Shown: positions 17,360 through 27,201, counted from the stretch's first letter. The stretch is DNA of 57,418 nt from Ascidiaceihabitans sp. (GCA_028825475.1 JAPKAB010000017.1:1-57418); one strand, 5' to 3'. The notes: generated by a model from the letters alone, not told the origin. Numbers and translations: made by a program.

Positions 17360-17971
17360 CTACACCCTTTGTGTGATTGCAGCGATAGCTTGTGCCACGG
17401 CATCGGAAATACTTAGCGCTGATGTGTCCAGAACATGCGCATCTTCAGCAGGCTTTAGTGGTGCCTCGACACGCTCCATGTCACGTGCATCGCGGGCACG
17501 CACATCTTCGATCACGTCGTTCAGAGTGACTGTATCCCCCCGTCCAACCAATTCATCATAGCGACGTTTACCGCGCACTTCGGCGCTGGCTGTTACGAAC
17601 AATTTAACTTCGGCTTGTGGGCAAATAACCGTACCAATATCACGCCCATCCAGAACCGCGCCCCCTGCCCGGCGCGCAAACGCGCGCTGGAAATCAAGGA
17701 GGGCTGCGCGGACTTCTGCGATAACCGCAACTTTGCTGGCAGCTTGGGCAACTTCGGCTGTGCGCAAGCCGTCGACTTCTAAGTCTTCGGCGCGCAATCC
17801 AACAGCGGCTTCAATCGCATCGCTGCCAGTCATGACCTTTGCTCCAACAGCGCGGTACAGCAGCCCGGTATCAAGATGAGCAAATCCGAAATGCGCGGCA
17901 ACTGCCTTGGAAATCGTGCCTTTTCCTGCTGCGGCGGGTCCATCGATCGCAATTGTAAATGGTTCGGTCAT
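17360..17971 (-). CDS. cmk: Cytidylate kinase
   Basis: Phosphorylates CMP and dCMP with ATP in the cytoplasm. It is a P-loop kinase with GPAAAGKGT near residue 10 and the [12 protein letters not shown] region that binds the base, with the Arg-rich lid ([14 protein letters not shown]). Length from the chosen start is 203 aa. I use the ATG at 17971, which begins [14 protein letters not shown] and overlaps the stop of the preceding gene (ATGA); longer frames upstream run over that gene. The aroA-membrane protein-cmk order suggests one transcript. Confidence 0.95.
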   Translation of the reverse strand: MTEPFTIAIDGPAAAGKGTISKAVAAHFGFAHLDTGLLYRAVGAKVMTGSDAIEAAVGLRAEDLEVDGLRTAEVAQAASKVAVIAEVRAALLDFQRAFARRAGGAVLDGRDIGTVICPQAEVKLFVTASAEVRGKRRYDELVGRGDTVTLNDVIEDVRARDARDMERVEAPLKPAEDAHVLDTSALSISDAVAQAIAAITQRV

Positions 17972-18456
17972 GCCTGTGTTCGTCCTTGTCGCCATAGCCA
18001 TAACACCACTGCCAAAGACAGCACTGTGAACAGCCATTTTAGTTGTGTCATATCACTCGCACGAGAAACCGTTTCAGCGTCGAGCGTGGTTGCTTGCAAA
18101 ATTTGTCCGACCAAAGCGTTCTCACGCAAGTCAGCAATCACATAGATCAGAGGGAAAACGACCGCTGTGCGCCAAAATGTACTACCCAGCGTCCAAATGA
18201 TCGCAGCAAAGGTTGCGGCCAGCAGCGGAGGGACGATGGTGTCCAATGCGCGGAAAGGGCCGATGTAAAACTGACGGTTTTCCGAAGACAACAACGCAAG
18301 ATATCTGTTTACAGCCTCAACGTCATAGCCGTTAAGGCGACCATCGAGCAGGCCAAAGCCAACACTTAGGTAAATTTCTGACAAAACGACCAGAGATCCA
18401 AATCCAATCGCCGAAGCAATTGCCAAAATCGCAATCGTTTTTGTCGTAATCGCCAT
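17968..18456 (-). CDS. Small integral membrane protein between aroA and cmk
   Basis: A 162-aa protein with about four predicted membrane helices (roughly residues 5-27, 75-95, 98-115 and 138-155), a soluble stretch around residues 35-70 and a short basic C-terminal end. I do not recognise a family with a known function. It overlaps aroA by one base (TAATG) and cmk by four (ATGA), so it is translated with both; its place in the aroA-cmk operon seems conserved in Rhodobacterales. Function unknown. Confidence 0.75.
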   Translation of the reverse strand: MAITTKTIAILAIASAIGFGSLVVLSEIYLSVGFGLLDGRLNGYDVEAVNRYLALLSSENRQFYIGPFRALDTIVPPLLAATFAAIIWTLGSTFWRTAVVFPLIYVIADLRENALVGQILQATTLDAETVSRASDMTQLKWLFTVLSLAVVLWLWRQGRTQA

Positions 18457-19805
18457 TACCCGTCGCGTCTTACGTCAGAACCCAGACCGCCCATCAATCC
18501 CTCAAAAATCGGGAATGACGTTGCAATCGGTCCTCCGTCGTCAAGTGATACAGGGTTTGATGCTGCCATGCCCATGATCATGAAGGACATCGCAATACGG
18601 TGATCAAGGTGGCTGACACATGTGGCACCACCCTTGACGTTGCCATGTCCCAAACCATGAACGGACCACCAATCTGGCCCCTCGTCGACGTCAACACCGT
18701 TGGCGCGCAAGCCCGTTGCCATTGCATCAATACGGTCGCTTTCTTTTACGCGCAGCTCTTTGACACCCGGCATATGTGTTTTGCCTGTAGCAAAGGACGC
18801 AACTACGGAAAGCACAGGGTATTCGTCGATCATGCTAGCAGCGCGTTCCGCTGGAACCTCAATACCGTGCAGATCAGGTGAGAAACGTGCGCGCAGGTCA
18901 GCAACAGGTTCGCCACCTTCTTCGCGTTCATTTTCATAGGTAAGGTCTGCACCCATTTCGCGTAATGTTGTGAACAACCCAGCGCGTGTTGGATTCAAGC
19001 CGATGCCTGGCACCAAAACATCCGAACCCGGAACAATGATCGCGGCACATACTGGAAAAGCAGCGCTGGATGGGTCGCGTGGAACTGCAATGGTTTGTGG
19101 CTTCAATTCTGGCTGGCCGGTCAGCGTGATAACACGGCCTTCATCCGTAACTTCAGTCGTGATTTCAGCGCCAAAGCCAGCAAGCATACGTTCTGTGTGA
19201 TCGCGCGTCGCTTCTTTCTCGATGACAACCGTTTTTCCAGGCGCATTCAGTCCTGCAAACAGAACCGCTGATTTCACTTGCGCGGACGGCACAGGCACCA
19301 CGTAGCGCACAGGAACAGGATCTGCGGCACCAACAAGTGTCATTGGCAAACGGCCACCTTTGCGGCCAACGCTTTGGCAACCAAATTCAGCCAAGGGATC
19401 AGTAACACGTGCCATTGGACGGCCATTCAGGCTGGCATCACCCGTAAAGGTCGCTGTGATTGGTGATGTCGCCATAACGCCCATGATCAGGCGCACGCCT
19501 GTTCCAGAGTTACCGCAGTCGATGATATTTTCAGGTTCTGCAAAACCCCCAACGCCAACGCCGTGCACGGACCAATTTCCCTCACCCAGATCAGTGACCT
19601 CAGCCCCAAAAGCACGCATGGCTTTCGCGGTATCAAGGACGTCTTGGCCCTCTAACAATCCGCTGATTTTTGTTTCACCGACACTGAGCGCACCTAAAAT
19701 CAAAGACCGGTGAGAAATTGATTTATCACCGGGCACTTCAGCGTGCCCATTAAGTGGCCCACAAGCGTAGGATGTCATCGGAATTGGGGTGCCGTGGCTG
19801 GACAT
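18456..19805 (-). CDS. aroA: 3-phosphoshikimate 1-carboxyvinyltransferase (EPSP synthase)
   Basis: Transfers enolpyruvate from PEP to shikimate 3-phosphate in the chorismate pathway. At 449 aa it has the typical N-terminal GDKSISHR segment, the [11 protein letters not shown] motif, [15 protein letters not shown] residues and the two-domain repeat pattern. Whether it is a class I or class II enzyme cannot be settled from these motifs. The start at 19805 is ATG with only a weak purine site upstream; MTSYACGPL nine residues later is the alternative. Confidence 0.97.
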   Translation of the reverse strand: MSSHGTPIPMTSYACGPLNGHAEVPGDKSISHRSLILGALSVGETKISGLLEGQDVLDTAKAMRAFGAEVTDLGEGNWSVHGVGVGGFAEPENIIDCGNSGTGVRLIMGVMATSPITATFTGDASLNGRPMARVTDPLAEFGCQSVGRKGGRLPMTLVGAADPVPVRYVVPVPSAQVKSAVLFAGLNAPGKTVVIEKEATRDHTERMLAGFGAEITTEVTDEGRVITLTGQPELKPQTIAVPRDPSSAAFPVCAAIIVPGSDVLVPGIGLNPTRAGLFTTLREMGADLTYENEREEGGEPVADLRARFSPDLHGIEVPAERAASMIDEYPVLSVVASFATGKTHMPGVKELRVKESDRIDAMATGLRANGVDVDEGPDWWSVHGLGHGNVKGGATCVSHLDHRIAMSFMIMGMAASNPVSLDDGGPIATSFPIFEGLMGGLGSDVRRDG

Positions 19806-19885
19806 ATGCAGTCTTTCAAATCGTCTAAAGTTAGCGCCAGACCTATCGTCTGCGCAGACTTTGGTCCAGTCGAAAGGCGAAATGC

Positions 19886-20587
19886 CTATTTACGGATAAA
19901 GGTCATGTAATGCGGTGTGCGATCTTCGCGTAGCGCTTTTTGTTCGTAACGCGTGCTGATCCAATCATCCCACGGTACGCGCCAATCTTCTGGCCCCTCA
20001 GCCGTCCATTCAAACGGCTGCTTTGGGACTTCCTGCATGGTTTGACGCACATAGTCAGGAATGTCAGTCGCAACGCGAAAAATTGAACCCGGTTTCAAAA
20101 CGCGTGCAAGGGGCGCAAGATGTTCTTCGGTTACAAAACGACGACGATGGTGGCGCGATTTCGGCCACGGGTCAGGGTAAAGAAGAAACGCGCGATCAAT
20201 GGAGGCATCAGGCAGCACATCAAACATATCGCGCACGTCACCCGGATACACCGCAAGGTTTTTGACACCCGCTTTTCTGATCTTGCCCAGAAGCATCGCA
20301 ACGCCATTGATGTAGGGTTCGCATCCGATGATGCCAACATCAGGGTTTTGGCCACATTGGTGCACCATATGCTCGCCGCCGCCAAAACCAATTTCAAGCC
20401 ACGTGGACTTACCACCAAACAAGGTGTTCAGATCCAGATTATTACGATCAGGATTCACATCCCAGTCGACTGACCCAGGGGACAATGCATCAAGATCTTC
20501 GGCCAAATAGCCCTCTTGCGATTGCTTGAGGTGCTTGCCTTTGAGGCGGCCGTAAAAATTGCGGTGTGGGCGTACAGGTTGTGTCAT
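19886..20587 (-). CDS. trmB: tRNA (guanine-N7-)-methyltransferase
   Basis: Adds a methyl group to N7 of G46 in the variable loop of tRNA, using S-adenosylmethionine. The 233-aa protein has the SAM-binding [11 protein letters not shown] motif (around residue 60), the [17 protein letters not shown] signature (around residues 134-150) and a C-terminal [17 protein letters not shown] segment that binds tRNA. All are intact. It lies downstream of metK on the same strand across a hairpin; both enzymes belong to SAM metabolism. Confidence 0.97.
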   Translation of the reverse strand: MTQPVRPHRNFYGRLKGKHLKQSQEGYLAEDLDALSPGSVDWDVNPDRNNLDLNTLFGGKSTWLEIGFGGGEHMVHQCGQNPDVGIIGCEPYINGVAMLLGKIRKAGVKNLAVYPGDVRDMFDVLPDASIDRAFLLYPDPWPKSRHHRRRFVTEEHLAPLARVLKPGSIFRVATDIPDYVRQTMQEVPKQPFEWTAEGPEDWRVPWDDWISTRYEQKALREDRTPHYMTFIRK

Positions 20588-20681
20588 GGGCGCGGTTTAT
20601 CCAGCGCAGCGCATCAAAGCAAGCGCATGCTAAGGCAAGGACCGATTAATACCATTGGTTAGCACGCTGTAAAAACGGCAA

Positions 20682-20710
20682 CGGGCAGCGTCAAGAATGA
20701 TCGCTGCCCG
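20682..20710 (-). terminator. Hairpin between metK and trmB
   Basis: CGGGCAGCG (20682-20690) and CGCTGCCCG (20702-20710) form a 9-bp GC-rich stem. Read on the minus strand it follows the metK stop; a short T run comes a few bases later, so termination may be partial, leaving some readthrough into trmB. Confidence 0.65.
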
Positions 20711-20733
20711 TCTAAAAAATTATTTTGCTAAAG

Positions 20734-21915
20734 TTAAACGGCTTTTTTCAAAGCTTCTATCAAATCCGTTTTTTCCCAGCTGAAACCACCATCAGCTTCA
20801 GGCGCACGTCCAAAGTGGCCATAGGCCGCTGTCCGCTCATAGATTGGTTTATTCAGACCAAGGTGCGAACGTATGCCGCGTGGTGTCAGGTCCATGACGC
20901 TATCGATTGCTTTTTCGATCATGGCATCGTCAACTTGACCCGTGCCGAATGTATCGCAATAGATCGACAACGGCTTGGCTACGCCAATTGCGTAGCTCAA
21001 TTGAACGGTACATTTATCAGCCATGCCAGATGCGACAATGTTTTTTGCCAAATAGCGCGAAGCATATGCGGCGGAACGGTCAACCTTGGTTGGATCTTTA
21101 CCAGAGAATGCGCCACCGCCGTGCGGTGCAGCACCGCCGTATGTATCAACGATAATCTTACGGCCTGTTAGGCCTGCATCGCCATCTGGCCCACCAATTA
21201 CGAACTTACCAGTTGGGTTAACATGCCATGCGGTATCAGGGGTAATCCAGCCTTCAGGAAGAACCTCAAGAATATATGGTTCAACGATCGCACGGATGTC
21301 AGAGGATTCAAGATTTGGATCAAGGTGCTGTGTAGACAATACAATTGAAGAGACACCAACTGGTTTGCCGTCACGGTAGATCACCGACAACTGACTTTTC
21401 GCGTCTGGGCCCAAAGCTGGCTCAGTACCATTCTTGCGCACCTCAGCCAAACGGCGAAGGATCGCATGGGAATACTGGATCGGGGCCGGCATCAGCTCTT
21501 CGGTTTCAGTTGTCGCGTAACCAAACATAATGCCTTGGTCGCCTGCGCCTTCATCTTTGTCTGCCGCCGCATCAACACCTTGAGCGATGTGAGCTGACTG
21601 TTCGTGCAATAGGTTCGTAACTTCAATCGTGTTCCAGTGGAACTTATCTTGCTCATAACCGATGTCTTTGACACAGTCGCGTGCGATTTGATCAATACGC
21701 CCCATGTAGTCTTTAAGTTTCGATTGATCCGACAATCCGACTTCACCACCGATGACAACGCGATTGGTTGTCGCAAAGGTTTCCGCCGCAACACGCGCTT
21801 CTGGTTCTTCACTCAAGAACGCATCCAACACCGCATCTGAAATGCGATCACACAACTTATCAGGGTGGCCCTCTGAAACGGATTCAGAAGTAAAAGTATA
21901 ATTTTTACGGGACAT
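20734..21915 (-). CDS. metK: S-adenosylmethionine synthetase
   Basis: Makes S-adenosylmethionine from methionine and ATP. It has the GHPDKLCD motif at the start, the [15 protein letters not shown] phosphate-binding loop, and the DKxGxSxxYxxR-type C-terminal residues. The correct start is the ATG at 21915 ([12 protein letters not shown]): GGAG lies 7 bp upstream, and the frame continuing to 22005 runs through a riboswitch. Length is then 393 aa. Expression is likely controlled at translation by the SAM/SAH riboswitch just upstream, which covers the GGAG site. Confidence 0.97.
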   Translation of the reverse strand: MSRKNYTFTSESVSEGHPDKLCDRISDAVLDAFLSEEPEARVAAETFATTNRVVIGGEVGLSDQSKLKDYMGRIDQIARDCVKDIGYEQDKFHWNTIEVTNLLHEQSAHIAQGVDAAADKDEGAGDQGIMFGYATTETEELMPAPIQYSHAILRRLAEVRKNGTEPALGPDAKSQLSVIYRDGKPVGVSSIVLSTQHLDPNLESSDIRAIVEPYILEVLPEGWITPDTAWHVNPTGKFVIGGPDGDAGLTGRKIIVDTYGGAAPHGGGAFSGKDPTKVDRSAAYASRYLAKNIVASGMADKCTVQLSYAIGVAKPLSIYCDTFGTGQVDDAMIEKAIDSVMDLTPRGIRSHLGLNKPIYERTAAYGHFGRAPEADGGFSWEKTDLIEALKKAV

Positions 21916-21919
21916 ATAG

Positions 21920-21964
21920 TGCTCCAATGTTTTCATGTGTGCCACGTCAGGAAGCCGTTGTGGG
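21920..21964 (-). promoter_or_regulatory. SAM/SAH riboswitch in the metK 5' leader
   Basis: On the minus strand CCCAC (21960-21964) begins a stem whose other arm is GTGGC (21941-21945). Its loop carries AACGGCTTCCTGA, and GCTTCC can pair with the TGGAGC at 21921-21926, which contains the metK ribosome-binding site. This is the known SAM/SAH class: the ACAACGGCTTCCTG core and TTGGAGCA end match what I recall of the Rhodobacterales metK consensus. When SAM (or SAH) is bound the pseudoknot would hide GGAG and stop translation. The loop between stem and binding site is longer (ACACATGAAAACAT) than in the shortest members. Confidence 0.9.
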
Positions 21965-22005
21965 ACATCGATGCTCCGCCTATCGTTCTGTCGTTGGGGG
22001 GTCAA

Positions 22006-23490
22006 TCATTTGCGGCTGCGGCCAAACGTCATTTTTTGCAAAAGAGTTATGAAAACCACAGATAGCAATAAGATCACGATCGGAAGATCCCCAAGCGCGC
22101 TATAGACTGTCGGTGGCAACGGTTTGGGCAGCAGTCCATCCACAAATCCCGCTTCGTTCAGTGCAAGGCTGTTTAACACGCGCCCATACGGGTCGATCAT
22201 AGCACTAATCCCAGTATTCGCGGCTCGCGCCATTGGCAAACCTTGCTCAATCGCACGCATTTTAGCCTGTGCTAAATGCTGCTTTGGCCCTGCAAATGTA
22301 CCGAACCATGCGTCGTTTGTGAGTTGAATAAGAAAGTCCGGTCTATCTTTCGCAGCCCCAACATCATGCGCGAAAACGGCTTCATAACAAATCAAAGGAA
22401 GCCCCTTCCCCAGCGCGCCAAAATCAAGGGTTTGTGCTCCCTCCCCCTCACCAAAACCATCCCCGAACATATCCGCAAAGACGTGCAACCCCAGCGCAGA
22501 CAAGACTGGCCGTAAAGGCATGTATTCTCCAAATGGGACCAGGTGGTGTTTGTCATAGGTGGCTGTGATTTGACCGACAGGATCGAGAACCACCATGCTG
22601 TTATATAATGTAGGCCCATCAGCACGCAGAATGCCTAAAGCAACTTGCGCACCACGGCCAGCTTCACCAGCAGCCTGCAAAATTCCAGGTGCATTGTGTG
22701 CAAGATACGGCAACGCTGTTTCAGGCCACAGGACCAAGTCAGGTACATCGCCCGCTTGCGTGGATTGCAAGAGACGGTCGATAAAAATGCCAAATTTCGC
22801 TGGATTCCACTTATCGCGTTGTGGTGCGTTCGGTTGAACTAGGCGCACAATGTGCTCTGTTAGTAATGCGGGACCTGTCAAAGGAGGGCTAAGTGTGAAT
22901 ACCAACCCAACAAGACAGGAACCTATGAACACAACATTGGAGATCTTCTTTGATTGAAAGATTGCAAATGCTCCAGCACACATTGCGAACATGACTCCAT
23001 GCGGACCAACTAGTGCCAGTGACTGCCCCGCAAGTACGTCCACCAGAGCCTGTGGCGGTGAACCCCACGGGAAACCTGTAAAGACATATGCCCGTAAAAG
23101 TTCGACCAAGGGCCACGTCACAACCAATATCCAAACGGGTCCCAAATAGCGAGCCAGTCCGAAGGCCAGTCCCCAGAATAGTGCCATGCCACCCGCCATC
23201 AGAACCAAAGCGAATGGTGCCATCCATGCGGTTTGCTGCGCATCCACTTGAAACGGGGCTGTTATCCACTGCAGCGTGATCAGGAAATAGCCAAAGCCAA
23301 TCATCCAGCCAATGTGTGCGGCATGGCGCATGCTGGACGAGGTTAACAAGCCCATGAAACCCAGCGCCATCATAACAATTATTAGCGGTGCTATGGCAAA
23401 TGGTTGTTGCGCCAAGGCACCGATCCCGCCGACAAAAATCGCACAAAGGCTTTGCGCCCAAAGCGGCAACGCTTTGACGCGATCAATCAT
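22006..23490 (-). CDS. lnt: Apolipoprotein N-acyltransferase
   Basis: Adds the third acyl chain to the N-terminal cysteine of lipoproteins in the inner membrane. Residues 1-~205 hold about six membrane helices, followed by a periplasmic nitrilase-type domain with the catalytic Glu257 (WPETALP), Lys314 (YDKHHLVPFGEY) and Cys368 (ICYEAVF), and a final membrane helix. Length 494 aa is normal. It lies directly after corC with a 4-base overlap and before metK. A lipoprotein with a lipobox is encoded at 26185-26496. Confidence 0.97.
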   Translation of the reverse strand: MIDRVKALPLWAQSLCAIFVGGIGALAQQPFAIAPLIIVMMALGFMGLLTSSSMRHAAHIGWMIGFGYFLITLQWITAPFQVDAQQTAWMAPFALVLMAGGMALFWGLAFGLARYLGPVWILVVTWPLVELLRAYVFTGFPWGSPPQALVDVLAGQSLALVGPHGVMFAMCAGAFAIFQSKKISNVVFIGSCLVGLVFTLSPPLTGPALLTEHIVRLVQPNAPQRDKWNPAKFGIFIDRLLQSTQAGDVPDLVLWPETALPYLAHNAPGILQAAGEAGRGAQVALGILRADGPTLYNSMVVLDPVGQITATYDKHHLVPFGEYMPLRPVLSALGLHVFADMFGDGFGEGEGAQTLDFGALGKGLPLICYEAVFAHDVGAAKDRPDFLIQLTNDAWFGTFAGPKQHLAQAKMRAIEQGLPMARAANTGISAMIDPYGRVLNSLALNEAGFVDGLLPKPLPPTVYSALGDLPIVILLLSVVFITLLQKMTFGRSRK

Positions 23491-24425
23491 CCCGCGTGAT
23501 CAGGCAGGCAAACACGAAGGCGTTTAATCCGGCGTGGATCTGCATCAACAACCTCAAATTCAGTGCCATCAGGATGCATCACGACTTCGCCGCGCGCAGG
23601 AACGCGTCCTGCTAACATAAACACAAGCCCACCAAGCGTTTCAATGTCTTCACCGTCAACGTCTTCGTGCTCAGTCAACGACAGGTTCACTTCGGACTCA
23701 AAATCCTCAAGCGGTGTTTTAGCTAGAGCAAGATAAACGCCTGCCTTTTCGAGGCTCCAATGTTGATCTCCATCGACATCGTGTTCATCTTCGATCTCAC
23801 CAATAACTTGCTCGATCAAATCCTCAATCGTGGCAAGTCCATCTACGCCACCATATTCATCAATGACCAAGGCCATGTGACGCCGTTCAGCCTGCATTTT
23901 CGTCAGCAAAACGCCAATCGTCATCGAAGGCGGCACAAACAGCAGGGGCCGAAGCATCTTTGCAAGATCAAATGCACCACCACCACCATTGAAGCCGTGG
24001 GTCAAAGCAAGGTCTTTAAGGTGGGCGAATCCCACGGGGGTATCCAGCGTTCCATCATAAACAGGCAGTCGTGTGAGACCGCTCTCTTTGAACTTAGCAA
24101 CAAGTTCTTCCAGAGACACGGTTATAGAAACAGCGATGATATCGGCTTTGGGCAAAGCGACATCTTCGACCCGCATCCGGCGCAGGTTCAACATGCCATG
24201 GCTATACTTGAAACGTGCTGGCTGAGGTGCCATTTCGACGTCCTCACCGATGTCTTTCGGGCCGAACGAAGCAATGAAACGGGTCAAAATTCCGCCCTTG
24301 TGCTTCGGCGTTTCTACAGTTTCAGATGGTTCCAAAACCGGAACTGCACTCGATGAAGTGGTCGTTACATTGCCTGACTGCGCGCGTTGCGCTGCGCCAG
24401 ACGATCCGTCGTCAGTGTCGCCCAT
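23487..24425 (-). CDS. corC: CorC/HlyC-type CBS transporter-associated protein
   Basis: A 312-aa soluble CorC (YbeX) protein of the magnesium and cobalt efflux family. It contains a pair of CBS domains (about residues 83-210; RVEDVALPKADIIAVSI and MALVIDEYGGVDGLATIEDLI) and the CorC_HlyC C-terminal domain (about 225-305, LGGLVFMLAGRVPARGE). The membrane DUF21 domain is missing, as in E. coli CorC. Together with ybeY, phoH and lnt it forms the classic cluster. The four-base overlap with lnt shows coupling. Its direct role in transport is not established. Confidence 0.92.
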   Translation of the reverse strand: MGDTDDGSSGAAQRAQSGNVTTTSSSAVPVLEPSETVETPKHKGGILTRFIASFGPKDIGEDVEMAPQPARFKYSHGMLNLRRMRVEDVALPKADIIAVSITVSLEELVAKFKESGLTRLPVYDGTLDTPVGFAHLKDLALTHGFNGGGGAFDLAKMLRPLLFVPPSMTIGVLLTKMQAERRHMALVIDEYGGVDGLATIEDLIEQVIGEIEDEHDVDGDQHWSLEKAGVYLALAKTPLEDFESEVNLSLTEHEDVDGEDIETLGGLVFMLAGRVPARGEVVMHPDGTEFEVVDADPRRIKRLRVCLPDHAG

Positions 24426-24482
24426 TGGGTTCCGTTCTATAGGGGCAGAGATTTCTGCCGTTAACCAAGACAGATGATCTGC

Positions 24483-24989
24483 CTATCTTGTACAATATGG
24501 GTCATCTATGCCCATTTTTTCAAGTATTTCTACCTCTAACGCTTCCATCAACGTGGCATCTTGGTCACGCACGTGATCATAACCCAACAAATGAAGCGTC
24601 CCATGGATCATTAAATGCATCACATGGTCTTGCATTGCCTTGCCCGCAGCAATCGCTTCGGATGCACAGGTGTCATAGCTAATTGCTATGTCGCCCAACT
24701 CAAGGCCGCCCATTGGATCATGTGCCGGTTGGCTTGGTGAATCACCCGCGCCCTGTGCGCTAAGCTCTGCGGCTGGCCAACTCAAAACGTTCGTAGCTGT
24801 GGGTTTTTCGCGAAAATCCGCATTTAGTTCAGCTATGCGTGCGTCGCCACAGGCCAGAACCGCCACTTCCGCGTCCTCACCGTCAATTTCAAGACGCTCC
24901 ATAACGCCAGCAACTGCAGCATCGGCAATTGTCTGTAAATCAACGGCAAGCCAACGATCATCGTCAAAAACGATATCTACTTCTGCCAT
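24483..24989 (-). CDS. ybeY: Endoribonuclease YbeY (rRNA maturation)
   Basis: A single-strand-specific metal-dependent RNase needed for 16S rRNA 3' end maturation and ribosome quality control. The metal-binding HGTLHLLGYDH motif (His129, His133, His139) is intact. The protein is 168 aa, slightly longer than E. coli YbeY (155) because of an insertion near residues 76-95. It overlaps phoH by one base, so it is cotranslated; corC follows after 57 bp. Confidence 0.96.
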   Translation of the reverse strand: MAEVDIVFDDDRWLAVDLQTIADAAVAGVMERLEIDGEDAEVAVLACGDARIAELNADFREKPTATNVLSWPAAELSAQGAGDSPSQPAHDPMGGLELGDIAISYDTCASEAIAAGKAMQDHVMHLMIHGTLHLLGYDHVRDQDATLMEALEVEILEKMGIDDPYCTR

Positions 24990-26029
24990 CAGCTAGACTG
25001 CTTATGAGGTTCGTCCGCCTCATAAGCCTCGATAATAGCAGCAACCAAAGGATGACGCACAACGTCTTTAGATGTGAAGTAATTGAAGCTGACCTTCGGA
25101 ATTTTGCTAAGCAACCGTTCCGCGTCTGCTAATCCTGATGGTACACCACGCGGCAGATCTATTTGTGTGCGGTCACCCGTAATTACCATTCTTGATCCCT
25201 TGCCGAGACGGGTCAAAAACATCTTCATTTGCATCGTTGTGGCATTCTGCGCTTCATCCAAAACGACATAGGCACTGGACAGTGTGCGGCCACGCATGAA
25301 GGCTAAGGGTGCAATTTCAATGATTTTTTCTTCACGTAGTTTTGCCAGTTGTTTGCCCGGTAGAAAGTCATTCAGCGCATCATAAAGCGGCTGCATGTAG
25401 GGATCTACTTTCTCTTCCAACGCTCCAGGTAAAAAACCCAAACGCTCTCCTGCCTCAACGGCCGGGCGCGACAAGATGATCTTGTCAACCTTACCGGAAA
25501 GGAACATTGAAACACCAACAGCCACAGCAAGATAGGTTTTACCTGTACCAGCAGGGCCAATTCCGAAAGCAAGTTCGTTTTCAAACAAGGATTGCACATA
25601 GGTTTTTTGTGCATCGGTGCGTGGTTCAACCAATTTTTTACGGGTCTTGATTTCAAAGCGCGCGCCAACGGGCATTTCCAATTGATCACCTTTGACCAAA
25701 TTGCGCTTGCCCGCGTCTTCATCTGGGCCACCCATCCGCAGTTCACGATCGACATCGGCCGCCTCAACTTCACGGCCATTGACGCGGCGTTGATATAGAG
25801 CGTTCAGAATTTCAATCGCGCGGTCACGTGCAAGATCGTCGCCGATCACAACAATCGAATTTCCACGCCGCACGATCTGCACTTCGAGCGATGTTTCAAT
25901 TGTTGTTAAATTGCTGTCAAATTCCCCACAAACATCCATCAACAAACGGTTGTCAGGGAATTCAACCCGTGCTTCGGGGTTCGAAGGTTTAGACCCTGTA
26001 GAGTCTAGAGGTACGTCGCTGGGGGACAA
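24989..26029 (-). CDS. ybeZ: PhoH family ATPase (YbeZ)
   Basis: A P-loop ATPase of the PhoH-like family that works with YbeY in RNA processing. The 346-aa protein has a KH-like RNA-binding part at residues ~40-95 (RRGNSIVVIGDDLARDRAIEIL), the Walker A GPAGTGKT at 158-165, and a Walker B/Q-loop YVVLDEAQNATT. It lies upstream of ybeY with a one-base overlap. Normally miaB precedes it; here a lipoprotein and OmpA-type gene separate them. Confidence 0.94.
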   Translation of the reverse strand: MSPSDVPLDSTGSKPSNPEARVEFPDNRLLMDVCGEFDSNLTTIETSLEVQIVRRGNSIVVIGDDLARDRAIEILNALYQRRVNGREVEAADVDRELRMGGPDEDAGKRNLVKGDQLEMPVGARFEIKTRKKLVEPRTDAQKTYVQSLFENELAFGIGPAGTGKTYLAVAVGVSMFLSGKVDKIILSRPAVEAGERLGFLPGALEEKVDPYMQPLYDALNDFLPGKQLAKLREEKIIEIAPLAFMRGRTLSSAYVVLDEAQNATTMQMKMFLTRLGKGSRMVITGDRTQIDLPRGVPSGLADAERLLSKIPKVSFNYFTSKDVVRHPLVAAIIEAYEADEPHKQSS

Positions 26030-26126
26030 AAATGCGCTCCTGATTCACGGTTGATCTGTCTTTTCACAAGGGTGGCGTTTTCATCGACTGGACACAATAG
26101 GACAAAAGTGACTTTTCATCATTCGC

Positions 26127-26163
26127 AAAAAAATGGGCCGCAGCGATCATCGCTACAGCCCAA
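26127..26163 (-). terminator. Terminator after the lipoprotein gene
   Basis: On the minus strand GGGCTGtAGCGAT pairs with ATCGCTgCgGCCC and is followed by ATTTTTTT. It isolates the lipoprotein/OmpA pair from phoH. Confidence 0.88.
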
Positions 26164-26184
26164 ATTCTAAATCTGATGGATGGC

Positions 26185-26496
26185 TTAGATCGGATCGCCA
26201 AATGTTGAACCTGATTTGAACGGGCCAGTCGCAGTGTTTGGTTCCGCAATCCCTGAGCAAACAGGCTTCCCATATTTGTCGAGACGTTGGGACAAATAGC
26301 CCTCAACACCGTCATCAATGATCCAGTGGTCACATCCATTTGGATCAACCCAAACACCAGCAACCAATTGGCTAAGGTGTTTTTTGTCAAAGCCACGGTC
26401 AATTGTTTTGTCTGATTTGTTGCCGCTGCCTGCAACCTCACACGCACCCAAAGAGGCAACCAACGAACAGGCCGTAATAATTTTTACAAAGGTCAT
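26185..26496 (-). CDS. Lipoprotein with the Trp/Cys module shared with the adjacent OmpA protein
   Basis: A 103-aa predicted lipoprotein. Residues 1-18 are a lipoprotein signal ending in SLGAC, with Cys19 the acylated residue. The mature part contains WVDPNGCDHWIIDDGVEGYLS (about residues 49-69) followed by KYGKPVC, almost the same as the N-terminal module of the OmpA-family protein upstream. The conserved Cys pair (GC and VC) could form a disulfide. The C-terminal tail (TGPFKSGSTFGDP) is unlike it. GGGAACC precedes the ATG. With the upstream gene only 12 bp away it is one operon. Function is unknown; Lnt is encoded nearby. Confidence 0.75.
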   Translation of the reverse strand: MTFVKIITACSLVASLGACEVAGSGNKSDKTIDRGFDKKHLSQLVAGVWVDPNGCDHWIIDDGVEGYLSQRLDKYGKPVCSGIAEPNTATGPFKSGSTFGDPI

Positions 26497-26508
26497 TTTT
26501 TGGTTCCC

Positions 26509-27093
26509 TTAACGAATGCAGATGATTTCAACACGGCGGTTCTTTTGCATGCCGTGCGCTGTTTTATTTGAAGCAGCAGGCATACGTTCACCGTAGCCAC
26601 GAACGTCGGCGATACGTGCGCCTGAGCTTTGGGCGATCCGAGCGACAGAAGACGCACGGTTGTATGATAGCTTCATGTTGTATTCATCAGAAGCACGCGC
26701 ATCGGTGTGGCCCGTGATGATGTAGCTGGTTGCGCCAGTCTGTTGGAAGAACTGAGCCAAACGCTCGCGCCCAGCAGTAGAAATCCTTGCGCTATCGGTC
26801 GCAAAAAACTGATCAGATTCCATTACGCCACAAACATTGCCGCGACGACAGACAGGAATACCCTGGCGGTTGGTGTGCGGAGACATGTAGCCCTCGACGC
26901 CATCATCCATTACCCAGTGTTCGCATCCATCTGGATCGATCCAGATTGCGGGAGCATATTCATTGTTCTGCGCTTTTCTCAGACCGAAAAGGCCTTGCGC
27001 AGACGCGCTTGTTCCTACCAATGACAAAGCGATTGCCGCTGCAGCTGTCCCAGCCAGAACGTTACGTACGGCATTAGAAAACTTATATCCCAC
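26509..27093 (-). CDS. OmpA-family peptidoglycan-binding protein
   Basis: An outer-membrane or periplasmic protein with three parts: a Sec signal (about residues 1-33 from this start, ending SASA), the WIDPDGCEHWVMDDGVEGY module with two cysteines, and a C-terminal OmpA domain that binds peptidoglycan (GHTDARASDEYNMKLSYNRA and KNRRVEI). A GTG at 27093 is used as start because the peptide after it has a typical signal n-region; a TTG at 27126 would add 11 residues and neither has a clear ribosome-binding site. It lies upstream of the lipoprotein gene in the same direction. It probably links the envelope to the cell wall; the Trp/Cys module has no known function. Confidence 0.82.
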   Translation of the reverse strand: MGYKFSNAVRNVLAGTAAAAIALSLVGTSASAQGLFGLRKAQNNEYAPAIWIDPDGCEHWVMDDGVEGYMSPHTNRQGIPVCRRGNVCGVMESDQFFATDSARISTAGRERLAQFFQQTGATSYIITGHTDARASDEYNMKLSYNRASSVARIAQSSGARIADVRGYGERMPAASNKTAHGMQKNRRVEIICIR

Positions 27094-27201
27094 AGCCCTG
27101 TTGCTTTTTTTTGTTCCGCTGCACAAGCCTTGGACGCCGAAATAGACGCTGGCTGATGCTATTATGATGCGAGGATAGGTAATAAATCGGGCTATGTGAA
27201 G

